Source: a virus
IMG/VR virus record: IMGVR_UViG_3300010158_000028
Coordinates: 62,001 to 126,000 of that record
Direction: 5' to 3' (one strand)
DNA: 64,000 nt
This document shows positions 8,566-16,921 of the stretch, one piece after another (the stretch's first letter is position 1; each line of letters begins with the position of its first letter). Below the pieces are notes generated by a model. The model made no database searches. It was given only the letters and a program-made list of their open reading frames with translations, and had not been told where the DNA came from. The position numbers and the translations under genes are program-made.

Positions 8566-11100
8566 TTATAAAAAGAAACTATCAAGTGAATTTGTTTTTT
8601 CTGCTTCCCAGTTAAGGCAATTCAAAATAATCTTAACGGGATCTAGGTATGCTTTTTCAAATTGTGTGTCATAATCTATGTAGTTGTCCAACTTGAATTC
8701 TGACGGCAATCTTGATGGATAAGATATAACAGTATCTTTAAATGGATTAGGTTGTTTAAGATAGGTAAACTTTATCTTCTCACCTTCTTGTATTAATGGA
8801 TACTTCTTTGTTAAACCAAACTTCTCTAGATTATGATTATAGATTATTGCACCTTTAACATGAATTGGTGTACCTTTCTTATACATCGTAGTTTTATCAG
8901 AATAATCTTTAAGACCATTCATACCTCTTGGAAAAGATATTTCTTCAGGTGGTAATAATTTGAAATCTTTTCTAAATTGAGCAATGAAATCTTGCACATC
9001 TGATTCAGTACCATTAATCATTAGTTTAATAGTATCAGACATTTTACCACGGATAGATTGAGGTGTTGAAGATTTAACCATTTCAAGTCCCATAACTTTC
9101 ATGTGAGGTTCATTATACTGAACACCCTCATTATTATAGACATTCATAATATATCTTTTCTTTGCAGTCCAGATACCTTTGTTTGCAAGTGCTTCACGTT
9201 TCATTTGCATTTTTTGTTCGAAGGCGTGGACATAATCAGCAAGCTCTTTATAACTTTCATCAATAAAAGGTTGTATCTTATCTTCACAGACACGGTCCAT
9301 GAAGGCAATGACATTCTTAATATCACTTGTTTCAGGATGCACTTTCTCAACAAGCTCACTAAGACGGAGATATATCGAATCTGTATCCGAAGCAATAACA
9401 TAATCTTTATCCGTTTTCAAAAGTTTATTCATGTATTGATTTAACTTGTTCTCAATCCATCTTATACTTAGTTGACCTGCAGATGTAACTCCTAATGCCA
9501 TCCGTAGGTCATAAAAACGAAAATACTGACTTCCCAAAGCACCATATGCTGAATTGAGACCAACTTTCTTAGCCAGTTGTAGATTGTTGTATCTTGCAAT
9601 TTGTTTTTCAATTTCGTATTTTTTAGATTCATCTTTTTCATTCTCATAATCTTGTTGGGCTTTCAACATCATATTCTTAAACTTCTTTCTATCCTCATAC
9701 ATATCTTGCAACATATTAGGTAAGAAACCACGAATCTTTGTATTAAAGAATTGACCATTAGGCGTTAGTGTTACGCCTTCAATATCAGTCAAATCAATTT
9801 CTTTATTCAACATCTTATTGACAGTTACACCTTTAGATATAACATCTTGCATTTTTAAAGTATAATCTTTAGGATCAATTACTGTTTCAGGTGAAATGTT
9901 AAATTGCATCATCAAATGTGGATAGAGTGAATTCAAGTCAAATGATGCAACCCATTCATGCATACCAACCTGTGGGTCTTTAACATATGCACCTTCAAAT
10001 CTTCCATCTTTACTTGTATGTAGATTGGGTGGAACAATAATATCTCTATTCAATAGATAACCATATGTCATTGCATCCCACATACGAGTCTGTGCAAAGA
10101 TATCACTATAATTTGTTTTAGTATCATATGCAATAGTAAGACCCAATTCAATTAACTTTAATTTGTCTTCCAGTTTAAGAATCAAATCAACGTCTTTGAT
10201 GTTATACTCAATAAACTTTTGATAGTTTAACCGATATAGTTGATGTAGATTTTCAAATTCATCATATGATATCTTACCTTCACCCAATTCAACCTGTGCA
10301 ATATTATCTAAACGATATGACTCTTGTGATTTACCACCAGGTGCATACCATCTATACAATTCAATATAATCAAGTATTGCAACACCACTAATCTCATATG
10401 CAACATTCTTTTTATTCATTGCATATACTTCACGTTCATTAATCATGTACCATGGTGATAGTTTTCTATCAGTATCATCACCAAGTATTTTTCTAAATCT
10501 ATTAACAAGATATGGGATATCAAAGAATTTAATATTCCAACCAGTTACAACATCGGGATAATTTACTTGCCAATCTTCAAGAAATGTTTTACATAAAGTG
10601 TATTCATCACGACACTTAATATATTTTACATTCTCATCATTATTGATGTAATTACCACAACCATATACTTTACTTTTACCACCAATGTATTTAATACAAA
10701 TTGCGGTGATAGGTTCAGATGCAATATATGGATCAGGAAATCCATTCTCTGATCCAACTTCAATATCAATAACAGCAATCTTTATCTTATCTTGATCCCA
10801 TTCAATATCACCTTTGAAATTCTCTGCAATGAAAGCATATTCAAATCGTGAGTTACCATATACTTTGAAATTTTCTACTTGTTCGTAATTCTTAATGAAA
10901 TCACGAGCATCTTTCATTGTCTCAAATTTTAAAGGTTCAAGTGTCTCACCGTTGAGTGATTTAAATTTAGTTTGTTTATTAGATTGTAAATACAAAGTAG
11001 GAGTATATGCTACTTTGAGACATACACTCCTACCATTCTTTACACCACGATACAGGATGTTGTTGCCAACAGCCAATACACTAGTATAAAAATCTGCCAT
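8566..11100 (-). CDS. 43: DNA polymerase gp43 (family B)
   Basis: An 844-residue, single-chain family B polymerase with proofreading. The exonuclease motif I DIEVGSENGFPDP is near residue 110, and motif III is part of the YNIKDVDLIL region near 300. Polymerase motif A FDLNSLYP is near 388, motif B KVGLNSAYGALG near 515 and motif C ASDTDSIYL near 567. Unlike some relatives in which gene 43 is split by inserted genes, it is continuous. It abuts the 99-residue Sm-like gene (stop and start touch at 11100). RegA, encoded upstream on the same strand, is the classical translational repressor of T4 gene 43. Confidence 0.96.
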   Translation of the reverse strand: MADFYTSVLAVGNNILYRGVKNGRSVCLKVAYTPTLYLQSNKQTKFKSLNGETLEPLKFETMKDARDFIKNYEQVENFKVYGNSRFEYAFIAENFKGDIEWDQDKIKIAVIDIEVGSENGFPDPYIASEPITAICIKYIGGKSKVYGCGNYINNDENVKYIKCRDEYTLCKTFLEDWQVNYPDVVTGWNIKFFDIPYLVNRFRKILGDDTDRKLSPWYMINEREVYAMNKKNVAYEISGVAILDYIELYRWYAPGGKSQESYRLDNIAQVELGEGKISYDEFENLHQLYRLNYQKFIEYNIKDVDLILKLEDKLKLIELGLTIAYDTKTNYSDIFAQTRMWDAMTYGYLLNRDIIVPPNLHTSKDGRFEGAYVKDPQVGMHEWVASFDLNSLYPHLMMQFNISPETVIDPKDYTLKMQDVISKGVTVNKMLNKEIDLTDIEGVTLTPNGQFFNTKIRGFLPNMLQDMYEDRKKFKNMMLKAQQDYENEKDESKKYEIEKQIARYNNLQLAKKVGLNSAYGALGSQYFRFYDLRMALGVTSAGQLSIRWIENKLNQYMNKLLKTDKDYVIASDTDSIYLRLSELVEKVHPETSDIKNVIAFMDRVCEDKIQPFIDESYKELADYVHAFEQKMQMKREALANKGIWTAKKRYIMNVYNNEGVQYNEPHMKVMGLEMVKSSTPQSIRGKMSDTIKLMINGTESDVQDFIAQFRKDFKLLPPEEISFPRGMNGLKDYSDKTTMYKKGTPIHVKGAIIYNHNLEKFGLTKKYPLIQEGEKIKFTYLKQPNPFKDTVISYPSRLPSEFKLDNYIDYDTQFEKAYLDPVKIILNCLNWEAEKTNSLDSFFL

Positions 11101-11399
11101 TATAATTTAAGAATACTTGGATCTGCGATTTGAATTCCTGAACCAAAATACTTATTATAAGCATTTAGAAGTTCGGTTGCAGGTGTTGCTAAAGTTAGAA
11201 AATTTTGATTGTCAATTATAATACCTGTATCAAACTCTTGTGCATAAAGTAAGAAAGGTGAGAACCCAATCATAGCTTCGCCACTAGGAGAATTTTGCAT
11301 AACAATTGCTGCAGGTTTAATAATCTTAATATAACTTGTACCTATTTCAGTTTCAGCAATCAAGTTCATACTGTTTTTCAATGCAATAATTTTAATCAT
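11100..11399 (-). CDS. Sm-like phage protein (paralogue of 27479-27910)
   Basis: A 99-residue beta-rich protein starting MIKIIALKNSMNLIAETE. It aligns along its length with the product of 27479-27910: both begin IKII, both have a turn then I(I)A, a strand with a conserved proline-alanine/methionine, and a C-terminal (L)xNAYNK/VNYYNK helix. This resembles the small Sm-like fold proteins reported from cyanophage sequence, which would imply RNA binding, but that is inference. It overlaps the upstream 76-residue gene by eight bases and directly precedes DNA polymerase on one transcript. Confidence 0.5.
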   Translation of the reverse strand: MIKIIALKNSMNLIAETEIGTSYIKIIKPAAIVMQNSPSGEAMIGFSPFLLYAQEFDTGIIIDNQNFLTLATPATELLNAYNKYFGSGIQIADPSILKL

Positions 11400-11622
11400 A
11401 TACTTGTACCTTATAGGAAGGATCCAATACTGCTAATGTGACCCATTTTTTTGGAAACAACATCTCACGACCACGAAAATCGTTCATGCTATAGTTAGGA
11501 TCGTCAACTAGACCAACCAATTCAACCTTATCATCAAAATCACGATAATGAAGATCATACTTAATTGCTTTAGTCAAATTCTCTTTGATTGCAATTGTTT
11601 TTGCCAATGTTCTAATATTCAT
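11392..11622 (-). CDS. Conserved phage protein, 76 residues, unknown
   Basis: First gene behind the consensus promoter at 11652-11680, with a short leader and a weak ribosome site (AGAAA). The product begins MNIRTLAKTIAIKENLTKAIKYDLHYRDFDD, a basic helix followed by a beta-rich part with GREMLFPKKWVTLAVL. No motif identifies a reaction. Its place as leader gene of the Sm-like/DNA polymerase operon suggests an early replication-associated role. Confidence 0.6.
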   Translation of the reverse strand: MNIRTLAKTIAIKENLTKAIKYDLHYRDFDDKVELVGLVDDPNYSMNDFRGREMLFPKKWVTLAVLDPSYKVQVYD

Positions 11623-11651
11623 AAATTTTATTTCTAAATGTTTAAAATACT

Positions 11652-11680
11652 ATTATATAACGAATAGGTCTGTATGTCAA
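11652..11680 (-). promoter_or_regulatory. Consensus sigma-70 promoter for the 43 operon
   Basis: Minus strand TTGACA (11680-11675), 17-base spacer, TATAAT (11657-11652). The -35 lies over the stop region of the MazG gene. It would start a transcript about 25 bases before the 76-residue gene and carry on into DNA polymerase. Confidence 0.8.
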
Positions 11681-12195
11681 GACTTATTCACATGTTTACC
11701 AAAATTAGGTTCTTGCCATCCTTCTGGTTTCAAAACTTTACCATCTTCTCTCTTTAATACTTTACCAGACTTCTGGTCAATCTTTGCCAAATTACTATTG
11801 GCAACTTCTGACCATGCACCATCTACATTAAAACCTTTCATCTTACAATAACCAAGTATTACCCAAATCATATCCATACAGGCATCTAATTGTTCTACAT
11901 CATCATTGTTCCAAAATGCTTCCATAAATTCTGCATATTCTTCAGATATGAGTTTAGAATATAATTCAGCATTTTCTTTTGAAGGTATTTGACCACATGC
12001 CTCTAAGAATGTAGTTACAGAGTTATGCAGCATTTCTCTACCAATTTTTTTGATGACAATTTCACCATCATCATTTTTACTGATATCTAGAACATCACCT
12101 GTAGACCAACCAACATCAGTTAAAAGTTGTTCATTTAATTCTATGATTGCATCACCATTATCACATACTTCTAATACTTTACTTTCGTAAATCAT
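11677..12195 (-). CDS. mazG: AbrB-like domain fused to MazG-type pyrophosphohydrolase
   Basis: A 172-residue two-domain protein. Residues 1-52 (VLEVCDNGDAIIELNEQLL, then GWSTGDVLDISKNDDGEIVIKK) read as a swapped-hairpin AbrB/SpoVT-type DNA-binding domain. Residues 60-130 are an all-helical MazG-like fold with the metal-binding EEYAEF and DACMD acids. The tail SGKVLKREDGKVLKPEGW is the usual end of phage MazG-like enzymes. These hydrolyse nucleoside triphosphates to monophosphates and are thought to alter host nucleotide or alarmone pools. The start overlaps the previous stop (ATGA). The fusion suggests DNA-guided or autoregulated activity. Confidence 0.75.
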   Translation of the reverse strand: MIYESKVLEVCDNGDAIIELNEQLLTDVGWSTGDVLDISKNDDGEIVIKKIGREMLHNSVTTFLEACGQIPSKENAELYSKLISEEYAEFMEAFWNNDDVEQLDACMDMIWVILGYCKMKGFNVDGAWSEVANSNLAKIDQKSGKVLKREDGKVLKPEGWQEPNFGKHVNKS

Positions 12196-12359
12196 TCTTC
12201 ACTCACTTTTTCTTTTTTGGTTGAGAACCGTGCTCGTTCTTTAGCAATTTGACTTTCAATTGCAAACTTCTTATACATTGTGTATTCATCTTTATTAAGG
12301 ATAGTTGCCAATACACGTTTAGCAGGTTTATTCAACCTGAAATTTTTATCTGCTTTCAT
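12192..12359 (-). CDS. Small basic phage protein, 55 residues
   Basis: ATG at 12359 with GGAG six bases before it; the stop TGA overlaps the MazG start. The product (MKADKNFRLNKPAKRVLATI, then a helical Lys/Glu/Arg-rich end) is a predicted basic helical protein. Short proteins with an R-L-x-K-P-x-K-R start occur widely in T4-like marine phages, without known function. The ATGA junction implies its translation is coupled to MazG. Confidence 0.65.
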   Translation of the reverse strand: MKADKNFRLNKPAKRVLATILNKDEYTMYKKFAIESQIAKERARFSTKKEKVSEE

Positions 12360-12427
12360 AATATCTCCATGTTGTAAAGAGAACTCGAGCGTATGATAAT
12401 CAACTCACAGAGGCCCGAGCCGTGTTG

Positions 12428-12883
12428 TTACTCAGTCAAAAGTTGTGGTTTACTAAATGTGATTTCTTTAGTACCAACATCAATTCTACGAGGTTTCTTT
12501 GATTCAGGAATAATATTCTCTAAACCAATTCTAAGAATACCATCTCTGTATTGTGAACCACATACTTCAATGGTATCTGCCAATTGAAAATTCTTAGTAA
12601 ATGATCTTGTACCAATACCACGATACAGATATTCACCAGAATCTACAGCAGGTTTCTTTTGACCTTTGATTGTTAAAACATTTTCGGTAACAACAACATC
12701 AATTTCATCTTGAGAAAAACCAGCAATAGCCATCTCAATTAGATATTGATTGTCATTGATTCTACTAATGTTGTGAGGTGGGAACTTATCAATAGAGGTT
12801 GCATCTGTCATTGTTTGCAATTGTTCAAACAATTTTTCAAATCCAACATACCGATGAAGCATAGGTGTAAAAGTATAAGTCAT
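12428..12883 (-). CDS. hsp20: Small heat-shock protein (Hsp20 / IbpA type)
   Basis: A 151-residue holdase chaperone. A variable N-terminus with FEKLFEQLQ leads into an alpha-crystallin domain (residues about 36-140): NQYLIEMAIAGFSQDEIDV, the strand VLTIKGQKK, RGIGTRSFTKNF, and DGILRIGLE. The usual C-terminal I-x-I anchor is not obvious; the end is IDVGTKEITF. Phage Hsp20 proteins are a hallmark of marine T4-like phages and are expected to keep phage or host proteins folded during infection. It has a GGAG ribosome site and is separated from the upstream small gene by a terminator-like hairpin. Confidence 0.9.
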   Translation of the reverse strand: MTYTFTPMLHRYVGFEKLFEQLQTMTDATSIDKFPPHNISRINDNQYLIEMAIAGFSQDEIDVVVTENVLTIKGQKKPAVDSGEYLYRGIGTRSFTKNFQLADTIEVCGSQYRDGILRIGLENIIPESKKPRRIDVGTKEITFSKPQLLTE

Positions 12884-12907
12884 AATAGACTCCTTGTTAA
12901 GCGAGTT

Positions 12908-12937
12908 AAAAAAATATGTAACCCCGAAGGCATTACA
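12908..12937 (-). terminator. Possible rho-independent terminator before hsp20
   Basis: Minus strand TGTAA and TTACA pair around a small internal loop and a CC-UUCG-GG tetraloop, followed by TATTTTTTT. It lies just after the 58-residue gene. The stem is short, so the call is moderate. Confidence 0.5.
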
Positions 12938-12940
12938 ATC

Positions 12941-13117
12941 TTATTTATTCAAAATTTTATAGGCAGCACGATTTACCAGAAAAAATCTTTCAATATTTTC
13001 CTGAGTAAATACTTTAATAAAATTTAAACCTTCAACGATTTTAATATCTTCTATGTTTTCACAAAAGACAATTTCACCATTGAAGATGTTCTCTAGTTTT
13101 ATTGGTTGTTTGTTCAT
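12941..13117 (-). CDS. Conserved phage protein, 58 residues, unknown
   Basis: ATG at 13117, 14 bases past the regA stop, with GGTGA as ribosome site; stop TAA at 12941. The product begins MNKQPIKLENIFNGEIVFCE and ends with FFLVNRAAYKILNK. It reads as a small beta-rich fold with a C-terminal helix. Similar short proteins accompany replication genes in T4-like marine phages. No function can be named. It is the last gene of the 45-44-62-regA operon before a terminator-like hairpin. Confidence 0.65.
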   Translation of the reverse strand: MNKQPIKLENIFNGEIVFCENIEDIKIVEGLNFIKVFTQENIERFFLVNRAAYKILNK

Positions 13118-13131
13118 AATAAATCACCATG

Positions 13132-13530
13132 TTAAATACGTTTTTTGCCAATATTATACTTACTTACTAATTCCCAATCATCTTTTTCTTTGTATGCAAT
13201 GATCTTGATTTGATGAATAGGCGCAATATTGTTTTCCATAATCTTAGGATTAACAATCTTTACCAATCCCCAATCTTGCAGTAACTTAGCGATTGCATTC
13301 CGTCTTTGAATATCATTATCTGATAGGTTAGAAGGTTTGCCATCTAAATCAAACAACTCTTTGAAATGAACAATGTAGTATTGTCCTTGTTTATGTAGAA
13401 TGTGACAAGACTGGTACAAAATCTTATCTTTCCGTGAAGATACGCCAATACGTGTTAAAGTTTCTTTTACTTTTAAGAAGTCATCACTCTTTTCAAGTTT
13501 AACCTCAACGAAATCTAAAATATTTACCAT
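13132..13530 (-). CDS. regA: Translational repressor RegA
   Basis: A 132-residue RNA-binding repressor. The family core is clear: DDFLKVKETLTRIGVSS, then DKILYQSCHILHKQGQYYI, VHFKELFDLDG and LLQDWGLVKIV, all conserved against T4 RegA. It blocks ribosome access at start regions of early mRNAs, in T4 including 44, 45 and its own gene. A ten-residue N-terminal extension (MVNILDFVEV) precedes the usual start. It follows gene 62 by one base, as in the T4 order 45-44-62-regA-43, although here MazG, Hsp20 and small genes separate it from 43. Confidence 0.95.
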   Translation of the reverse strand: MVNILDFVEVKLEKSDDFLKVKETLTRIGVSSRKDKILYQSCHILHKQGQYYIVHFKELFDLDGKPSNLSDNDIQRRNAIAKLLQDWGLVKIVNPKIMENNIAPIHQIKIIAYKEKDDWELVSKYNIGKKRI

Positions 13531-13531
13531 G

Positions 13532-13915
13532 CTATTTCCTCAATCCACCGATATCGGTTTTTTCTTTTAATTGTTGGATTTGTTCATCACTAAGTAGGCG
13601 AAGCGCCTCAATAGCCTTGGCATCTGAAAAACCATAATATTTCTTTAAACATTCTATATCTTCAACTTTCTCAGGTTTAATCCACTTAGCAAATGGTCTT
13701 TTTCTGGACCTAATTGTATTTATAAGAAAATCATTTTGTAACTTCTTATCTAAGTGGTGCCTACGATTCATCTCATTAGCATAGGCAATACAGTCCATAT
13801 GATAGGAAAGACTACGGTTTACTAGAAAAGGAACATATTCACTTTCAGTAACTTCATCGACAATAAGTTGTTTTTTACCTTTCAATATTTCGTTAACATA
13901 ATCAAATGGATTCAT
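13532..13915 (-). CDS. 62: Clamp loader small subunit gp62
   Basis: A 127-residue protein, shorter than T4 gp62. It begins MNPFDYVNEILKGKKQLIVD and carries the conserved YVPFLVNRSLSYHMDCIAYANEMN region, then RKRPFAKW. The single gp62 subunit joins four gp44 ATPases to load the gp45 clamp. Its ATG shares one base with the gene 44 stop, giving tight translational coupling and likely stoichiometric control. Confidence 0.92.
   Translation of the reverse strand: MNPFDYVNEILKGKKQLIVDEVTESEYVPFLVNRSLSYHMDCIAYANEMNRRHHLDKKLQNDFLINTIRSRKRPFAKWIKPEKVEDIECLKKYYGFSDAKAIEALRLLSDEQIQQLKEKTDIGGLRK
13717..13724 (-). promoter_or_regulatory. TATAAATA box inside gene 62 (uncertain)
   Basis: Exact late-box match on the minus strand within gene 62 coding sequence, about 187 bases before regA. 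It may be a late promoter for regA and the 58-residue gene, or a chance match in AT-rich coding DNA. Confidence 0.25.
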
Positions 13916-14844
13916 TATTTGAATTCCAAATTAACCATCAATTCAGTTAAACATGCAACAATATTAATCTCTGCATCGGCAACAAATGCTTGTTTATATT
14001 GATAGTCAGCAAGAATAATTACTGCTTGCGGTATACTGCCCGGTTGTAATACTTCATATAAACTATCGTATAACTTACGATAAATTGTCTGTGGATCAAC
14101 ATCATTACTTGCAACCCATTTACGAATTGAACCAAAGTCTTTGTCTTTAATGAAACCAACAATCTGTGATAATGATACATCGGTAATATGTGCTAGAACA
14201 CCAGTATCAATCTTACCGAATTGTGAGAATCGTTGTAGTTCATTTATTACACGCCGAAAATCAGGAAAGTGTTTCTTGATTAATTCTGCAATAACTTTAG
14301 GTTCAAACTCAATCTTTTCTGTCTTAAGAATAGTTTGTATGCGTTTAAAGAATTGACCTGCCATCTCAGTCTTTTCATCATTCTTTAATGCAAAATCAAT
14401 GACTGCACACCGAGAATGGAGTGGTTCAATCATCTTACTTTTGTAATTGCAAGTAAAGATAAAGGAACAATTCTTTGAAAATTCTTCAATAGAATTTCTA
14501 AATGCTGCTTGAGCATTTGCAGATAGATAATCTGCTTCATCAATAATGATTACTCTACGATGTCCAGAAAATGACATTGCAGATGCATAGTTTTTAATCT
14601 TATGCCGAACAACATCAACACCATTCTCATCAGAACCATTGATGATCATGTAATCACAACCAATTTGTTCACACATGGCTTTTGCAACTGTAGTCTTACC
14701 TACGCCTGCACCGCCAGATAGAAGTAAATTAGGAATACTATTTTGATTAACATACTCCTGAAACGGTGTTTTTAACCGTTCAGGTAGTATGCAATCTTCA
14801 ATCGTCTTAGGCCGATATGCTTCTGTCCATAATAAATGTTTCAT
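13915..14844 (-). CDS. 44: Clamp loader ATPase large subunit gp44
   Basis: A 309-residue AAA+ ATPase. Walker A GGAGVGKT is near residues 43-50, Walker B is IIIDEADYLS, and the arginine-finger motif is SRC in LHSRCAVIDF. The C-terminal helical domain packs the pentameric loader with gp62. The length agrees with T4 gp44. It is preceded by a 58-residue gene and a ribosome site GGAG within the leader TTATGGAGTATGTG. Confidence 0.95.
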   Translation of the reverse strand: MKHLLWTEAYRPKTIEDCILPERLKTPFQEYVNQNSIPNLLLSGGAGVGKTTVAKAMCEQIGCDYMIINGSDENGVDVVRHKIKNYASAMSFSGHRRVIIIDEADYLSANAQAAFRNSIEEFSKNCSFIFTCNYKSKMIEPLHSRCAVIDFALKNDEKTEMAGQFFKRIQTILKTEKIEFEPKVIAELIKKHFPDFRRVINELQRFSQFGKIDTGVLAHITDVSLSQIVGFIKDKDFGSIRKWVASNDVDPQTIYRKLYDSLYEVLQPGSIPQAVIILADYQYKQAFVADAEINIVACLTELMVNLEFK

Positions 14845-14869
14845 TCACATACTCCATAATATAATTAAA

Positions 14870-15046
14870 CTACTTCAATTCACCATTCAATCTACCAATT
14901 ACTTCCATATAATTACCCGTAACTTTAGTAGTACCGCCATCTGCCATAACAATATTAGCACCTGCCATTGTTGCTTCTACTAACATAACAAAATTTGGAT
15001 TGATTGCAACACTACCAGCATCAGGTCGTTCAAAATAAATTAACAT
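14870..15046 (-). CDS. Small protein between genes 45 and 44, 58 residues
   Basis: ATG at 15046, one base past the gp45 stop, with AGGG five bases upstream; stop TAG at 14870. The product MLIYFERPDAGSVAINPNFV continues into a beta-rich segment with VMADGGTTKVTGNYMEVIGRL. Thin, all-beta and uncharged, it could bind a partner in the clamp-loading complex, but this is conjecture from position only. T4 has a small gene (rpbA) beside 45, but no resemblance is visible. Confidence 0.6.
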   Translation of the reverse strand: MLIYFERPDAGSVAINPNFVMLVEATMAGANIVMADGGTTKVTGNYMEVIGRLNGELK

Positions 15047-15047
15047 A

Positions 15048-15725
15048 TTAACCCTTTGTAAATGTTGAACCTGGTTCAGATGTAATCCAATAATTCAATT
15101 CTAATTCTGCATGTTTAAAATTTGATACACCTTTAGATGAAATGTTTACAATGTAATTACCAGGATACATTACAAAGTTTTGCATTTTAAATAGAATGTT
15201 ATAAACATCACCATTGCCATCACACATAACTAATTCATTAGTTGCAGATGCATCATTCTTAGTATCAAATGCAAGAATAGATACTTTTGATCCATCAGAT
15301 TTAACTGCAACATCACTGGTACCCAATACATTTGTAATACGCTTTAGATGATTGTAATCTTCTTTTGTGAATGTAAATTGAATCTCAGCTTCAGGCATTG
15401 CAATTGGCTTTGATGGTGCAAGAGTAATCATCTCTGGATCACAGTAATAATATTTCAATTTATTTCTGCCATCAGCACTTATAAGTTTACATGCATTTTC
15501 TTCAAGTTCAATTTCAGTGCCATTGAACATAGTCAAAACTGCCAAAAAGTTATTCAAATCATATACACTAAAATCTTTTGTAACTTCATCTTCAGATTTA
15601 AATTCAGCAAGGATGTTTTTTGTTTTACTAACTGTGCGAATAACTTTACCAGTTTGAAACATAATGCTTTCATTAATTGTTCCAAAGTTCTTTAAGATTT
15701 CAATTGTTTGTTCAGATAATTTCAT
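15048..15725 (-). CDS. 45: Sliding clamp gp45
   Basis: A 225-residue protein starting MKLSEQTIEILKNFGTINES; the ATG at 15725 is chosen because GGAG lies at the right distance, while an in-frame ATG four codons upstream is part of that leader. The sequence carries the two-domain clamp pattern with SIMFQTGKVIRTVS, then the second-domain QFTFTKEDYNHLKRITNVLG and a final GSTFTKG. The trimer encircles DNA, tethers gp43 and also acts as the mobile activator of gp55-dependent late transcription. Confidence 0.95.
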   Translation of the reverse strand: MKLSEQTIEILKNFGTINESIMFQTGKVIRTVSKTKNILAEFKSEDEVTKDFSVYDLNNFLAVLTMFNGTEIELEENACKLISADGRNKLKYYYCDPEMITLAPSKPIAMPEAEIQFTFTKEDYNHLKRITNVLGTSDVAVKSDGSKVSILAFDTKNDASATNELVMCDGNGDVYNILFKMQNFVMYPGNYIVNISSKGVSNFKHAELELNYWITSEPGSTFTKG

Positions 15726-15739
15726 AATATACTCCATAA

Positions 15740-16033
15740 TTAAATTTTTGTTTTAGAACCATATAACTCATCGTGATTGTGTAAAGCCATTATACTATAA
15801 TGAATCACTTTTAGCAAGTCTTTTCTGTTACGACCTTCTTTCTTACCGTATCTTTGTGCATATTTCATAATGTTACCGATACAGAAACCCTCACCGTGAC
15901 CACTATCCATTATAAACTCAGTTGCCTGAAATTTATTTTGTGAATAGTGTTCACCGTAAGTGTTATCAATATAGACTTTTAATTCATCGAGTATTCTACC
16001 TTCACTATACTTGTAATCTATATCACATCTCAT
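15740..16033 (-). CDS. DUF3310-like protein
   Basis: A 97-residue protein with the DUF3310 signature in its second half: GFCIGNIMKYAQRYGKK followed by GRNRKDLLKVIHYSIMAL. This helical family is frequent in phages, often near nucleotide metabolism genes, and its role is unknown. It starts two bases from the glycosyltransferase stop and lies just ahead of gene 45 on the same mRNA. Confidence 0.7.
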   Translation of the reverse strand: MRCDIDYKYSEGRILDELKVYIDNTYGEHYSQNKFQATEFIMDSGHGEGFCIGNIMKYAQRYGKKEGRNRKDLLKVIHYSIMALHNHDELYGSKTKI

Positions 16034-16035
16034 GA

Positions 16036-16851
16036 TTATAGTTTACCAGTCAATTCAGCAACTTTAGGCATGTTACCAGTGAATGGATATGTACCAATAT
16101 GTTGTGTTTTCATCCATGGACACAAGTAGATTTCTCCACCAATCTTGCGCCACATCTGGCAAAACATATAATCTTCAGATAGATACCGATCAGAACCACC
16201 ACCAACAATAGAATCTTTAGTATCAATTACTGTATCAAAGTATGCATGAATATATCTTGAACCGTCAAAGTTTGCTTGACCAACATGATCAGGCTTATAC
16301 CGAATAGTAGGATATGCATCTCGCATCTTATCAAATACTTCACGTTTAACCATCATGAAACCTGTACCAATTTCTAATACTTGAAGTGGTTCAGTTACAG
16401 AAAAGTTTTTGGTACCATGAACAACATTAAACACATAATCACCAACAACATATTCTAAATCTTGTGGTGGTAAATCAGGATGTTTTCTTGCTGCTTCTGC
16501 TACATTGTTCCAATTGATAGATTTCTTAGGATAAGGTCCACCAACTACTTCTTTATCTAATGCCATCAATGCAATTACATCTTGCGGATTAAAATGAACA
16601 TCAGAATCAATGAAGAGTAGATGAGTGCATTCCGAACGGAGAAATTCATCTACAAGATAATTACGTGCCCGAGTGATAAGAGATTCATTAAACAAAAATG
16701 AAAACTTAACATCAACACCATATTTCATCATCATTACTTGCAAATCAAGGCATGATTTCATATACATGCCATATGACATACCACCATACATCGGTGTTGC
16801 CACAAACAACTTAAACTGTTTTAAATCTTCTAATTTAACTTTTATTTCCAT
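16036..16851 (-). CDS. Glycosyltransferase, GT-A fold with DSD motif
   Basis: A 271-residue protein. FKLFVATPMYGGMSYGMY opens the nucleotide-binding fold. THLLFIDSDVHFNPQDVIAL holds the DxD metal site near residue 95. VLEIGTGFMMVKREVF and YLSEDYMFCQMWRKIGG give the acceptor/catalytic acid segment (SED) and QHIGTYPF closes the core. This arrangement resembles Anp1/GT62-like and phage family 2-type transferases. It is first in a run leading into gene 45 and lies directly behind a terminator, so its expression may need read-through or an unseen promoter. Confidence 0.75.
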   Translation of the reverse strand: MEIKVKLEDLKQFKLFVATPMYGGMSYGMYMKSCLDLQVMMMKYGVDVKFSFLFNESLITRARNYLVDEFLRSECTHLLFIDSDVHFNPQDVIALMALDKEVVGGPYPKKSINWNNVAEAARKHPDLPPQDLEYVVGDYVFNVVHGTKNFSVTEPLQVLEIGTGFMMVKREVFDKMRDAYPTIRYKPDHVGQANFDGSRYIHAYFDTVIDTKDSIVGGGSDRYLSEDYMFCQMWRKIGGEIYLCPWMKTQHIGTYPFTGNMPKVAELTGKL

Positions 16852-16865
16852 AGTATATCCATTCT

Positions 16866-16902
16866 AAAAAAAGAGGTGACACAAATATATATGCATCACC
16901 TC
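16866..16902 (-). terminator. Rho-independent terminator after the HTH gene
   Basis: Minus strand GAGGTGATGCA pairs with TGTGTCACCTC (11 bp including two G-U pairs) around an AT loop and is followed by seven T. It starts about 20 bases past the stop of the HTH gene. Confidence 0.88.
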
Positions 16903-16921
16903 ATATAATTACACTACAGAT

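Noticed and set aside
8560-8567. TATAAATG before uvsX as a late promoter
   Set aside because: One mismatch and only about seven bases from the start of an early gene; not distinguishable from AT-rich background.
12360-12427. Terminator or operator between hsp20 and the 55-residue gene
   Set aside because: GC-rich pieces are present (GGC-TCGG-GCC) but no stem longer than four pairs and no T run, so not listed.
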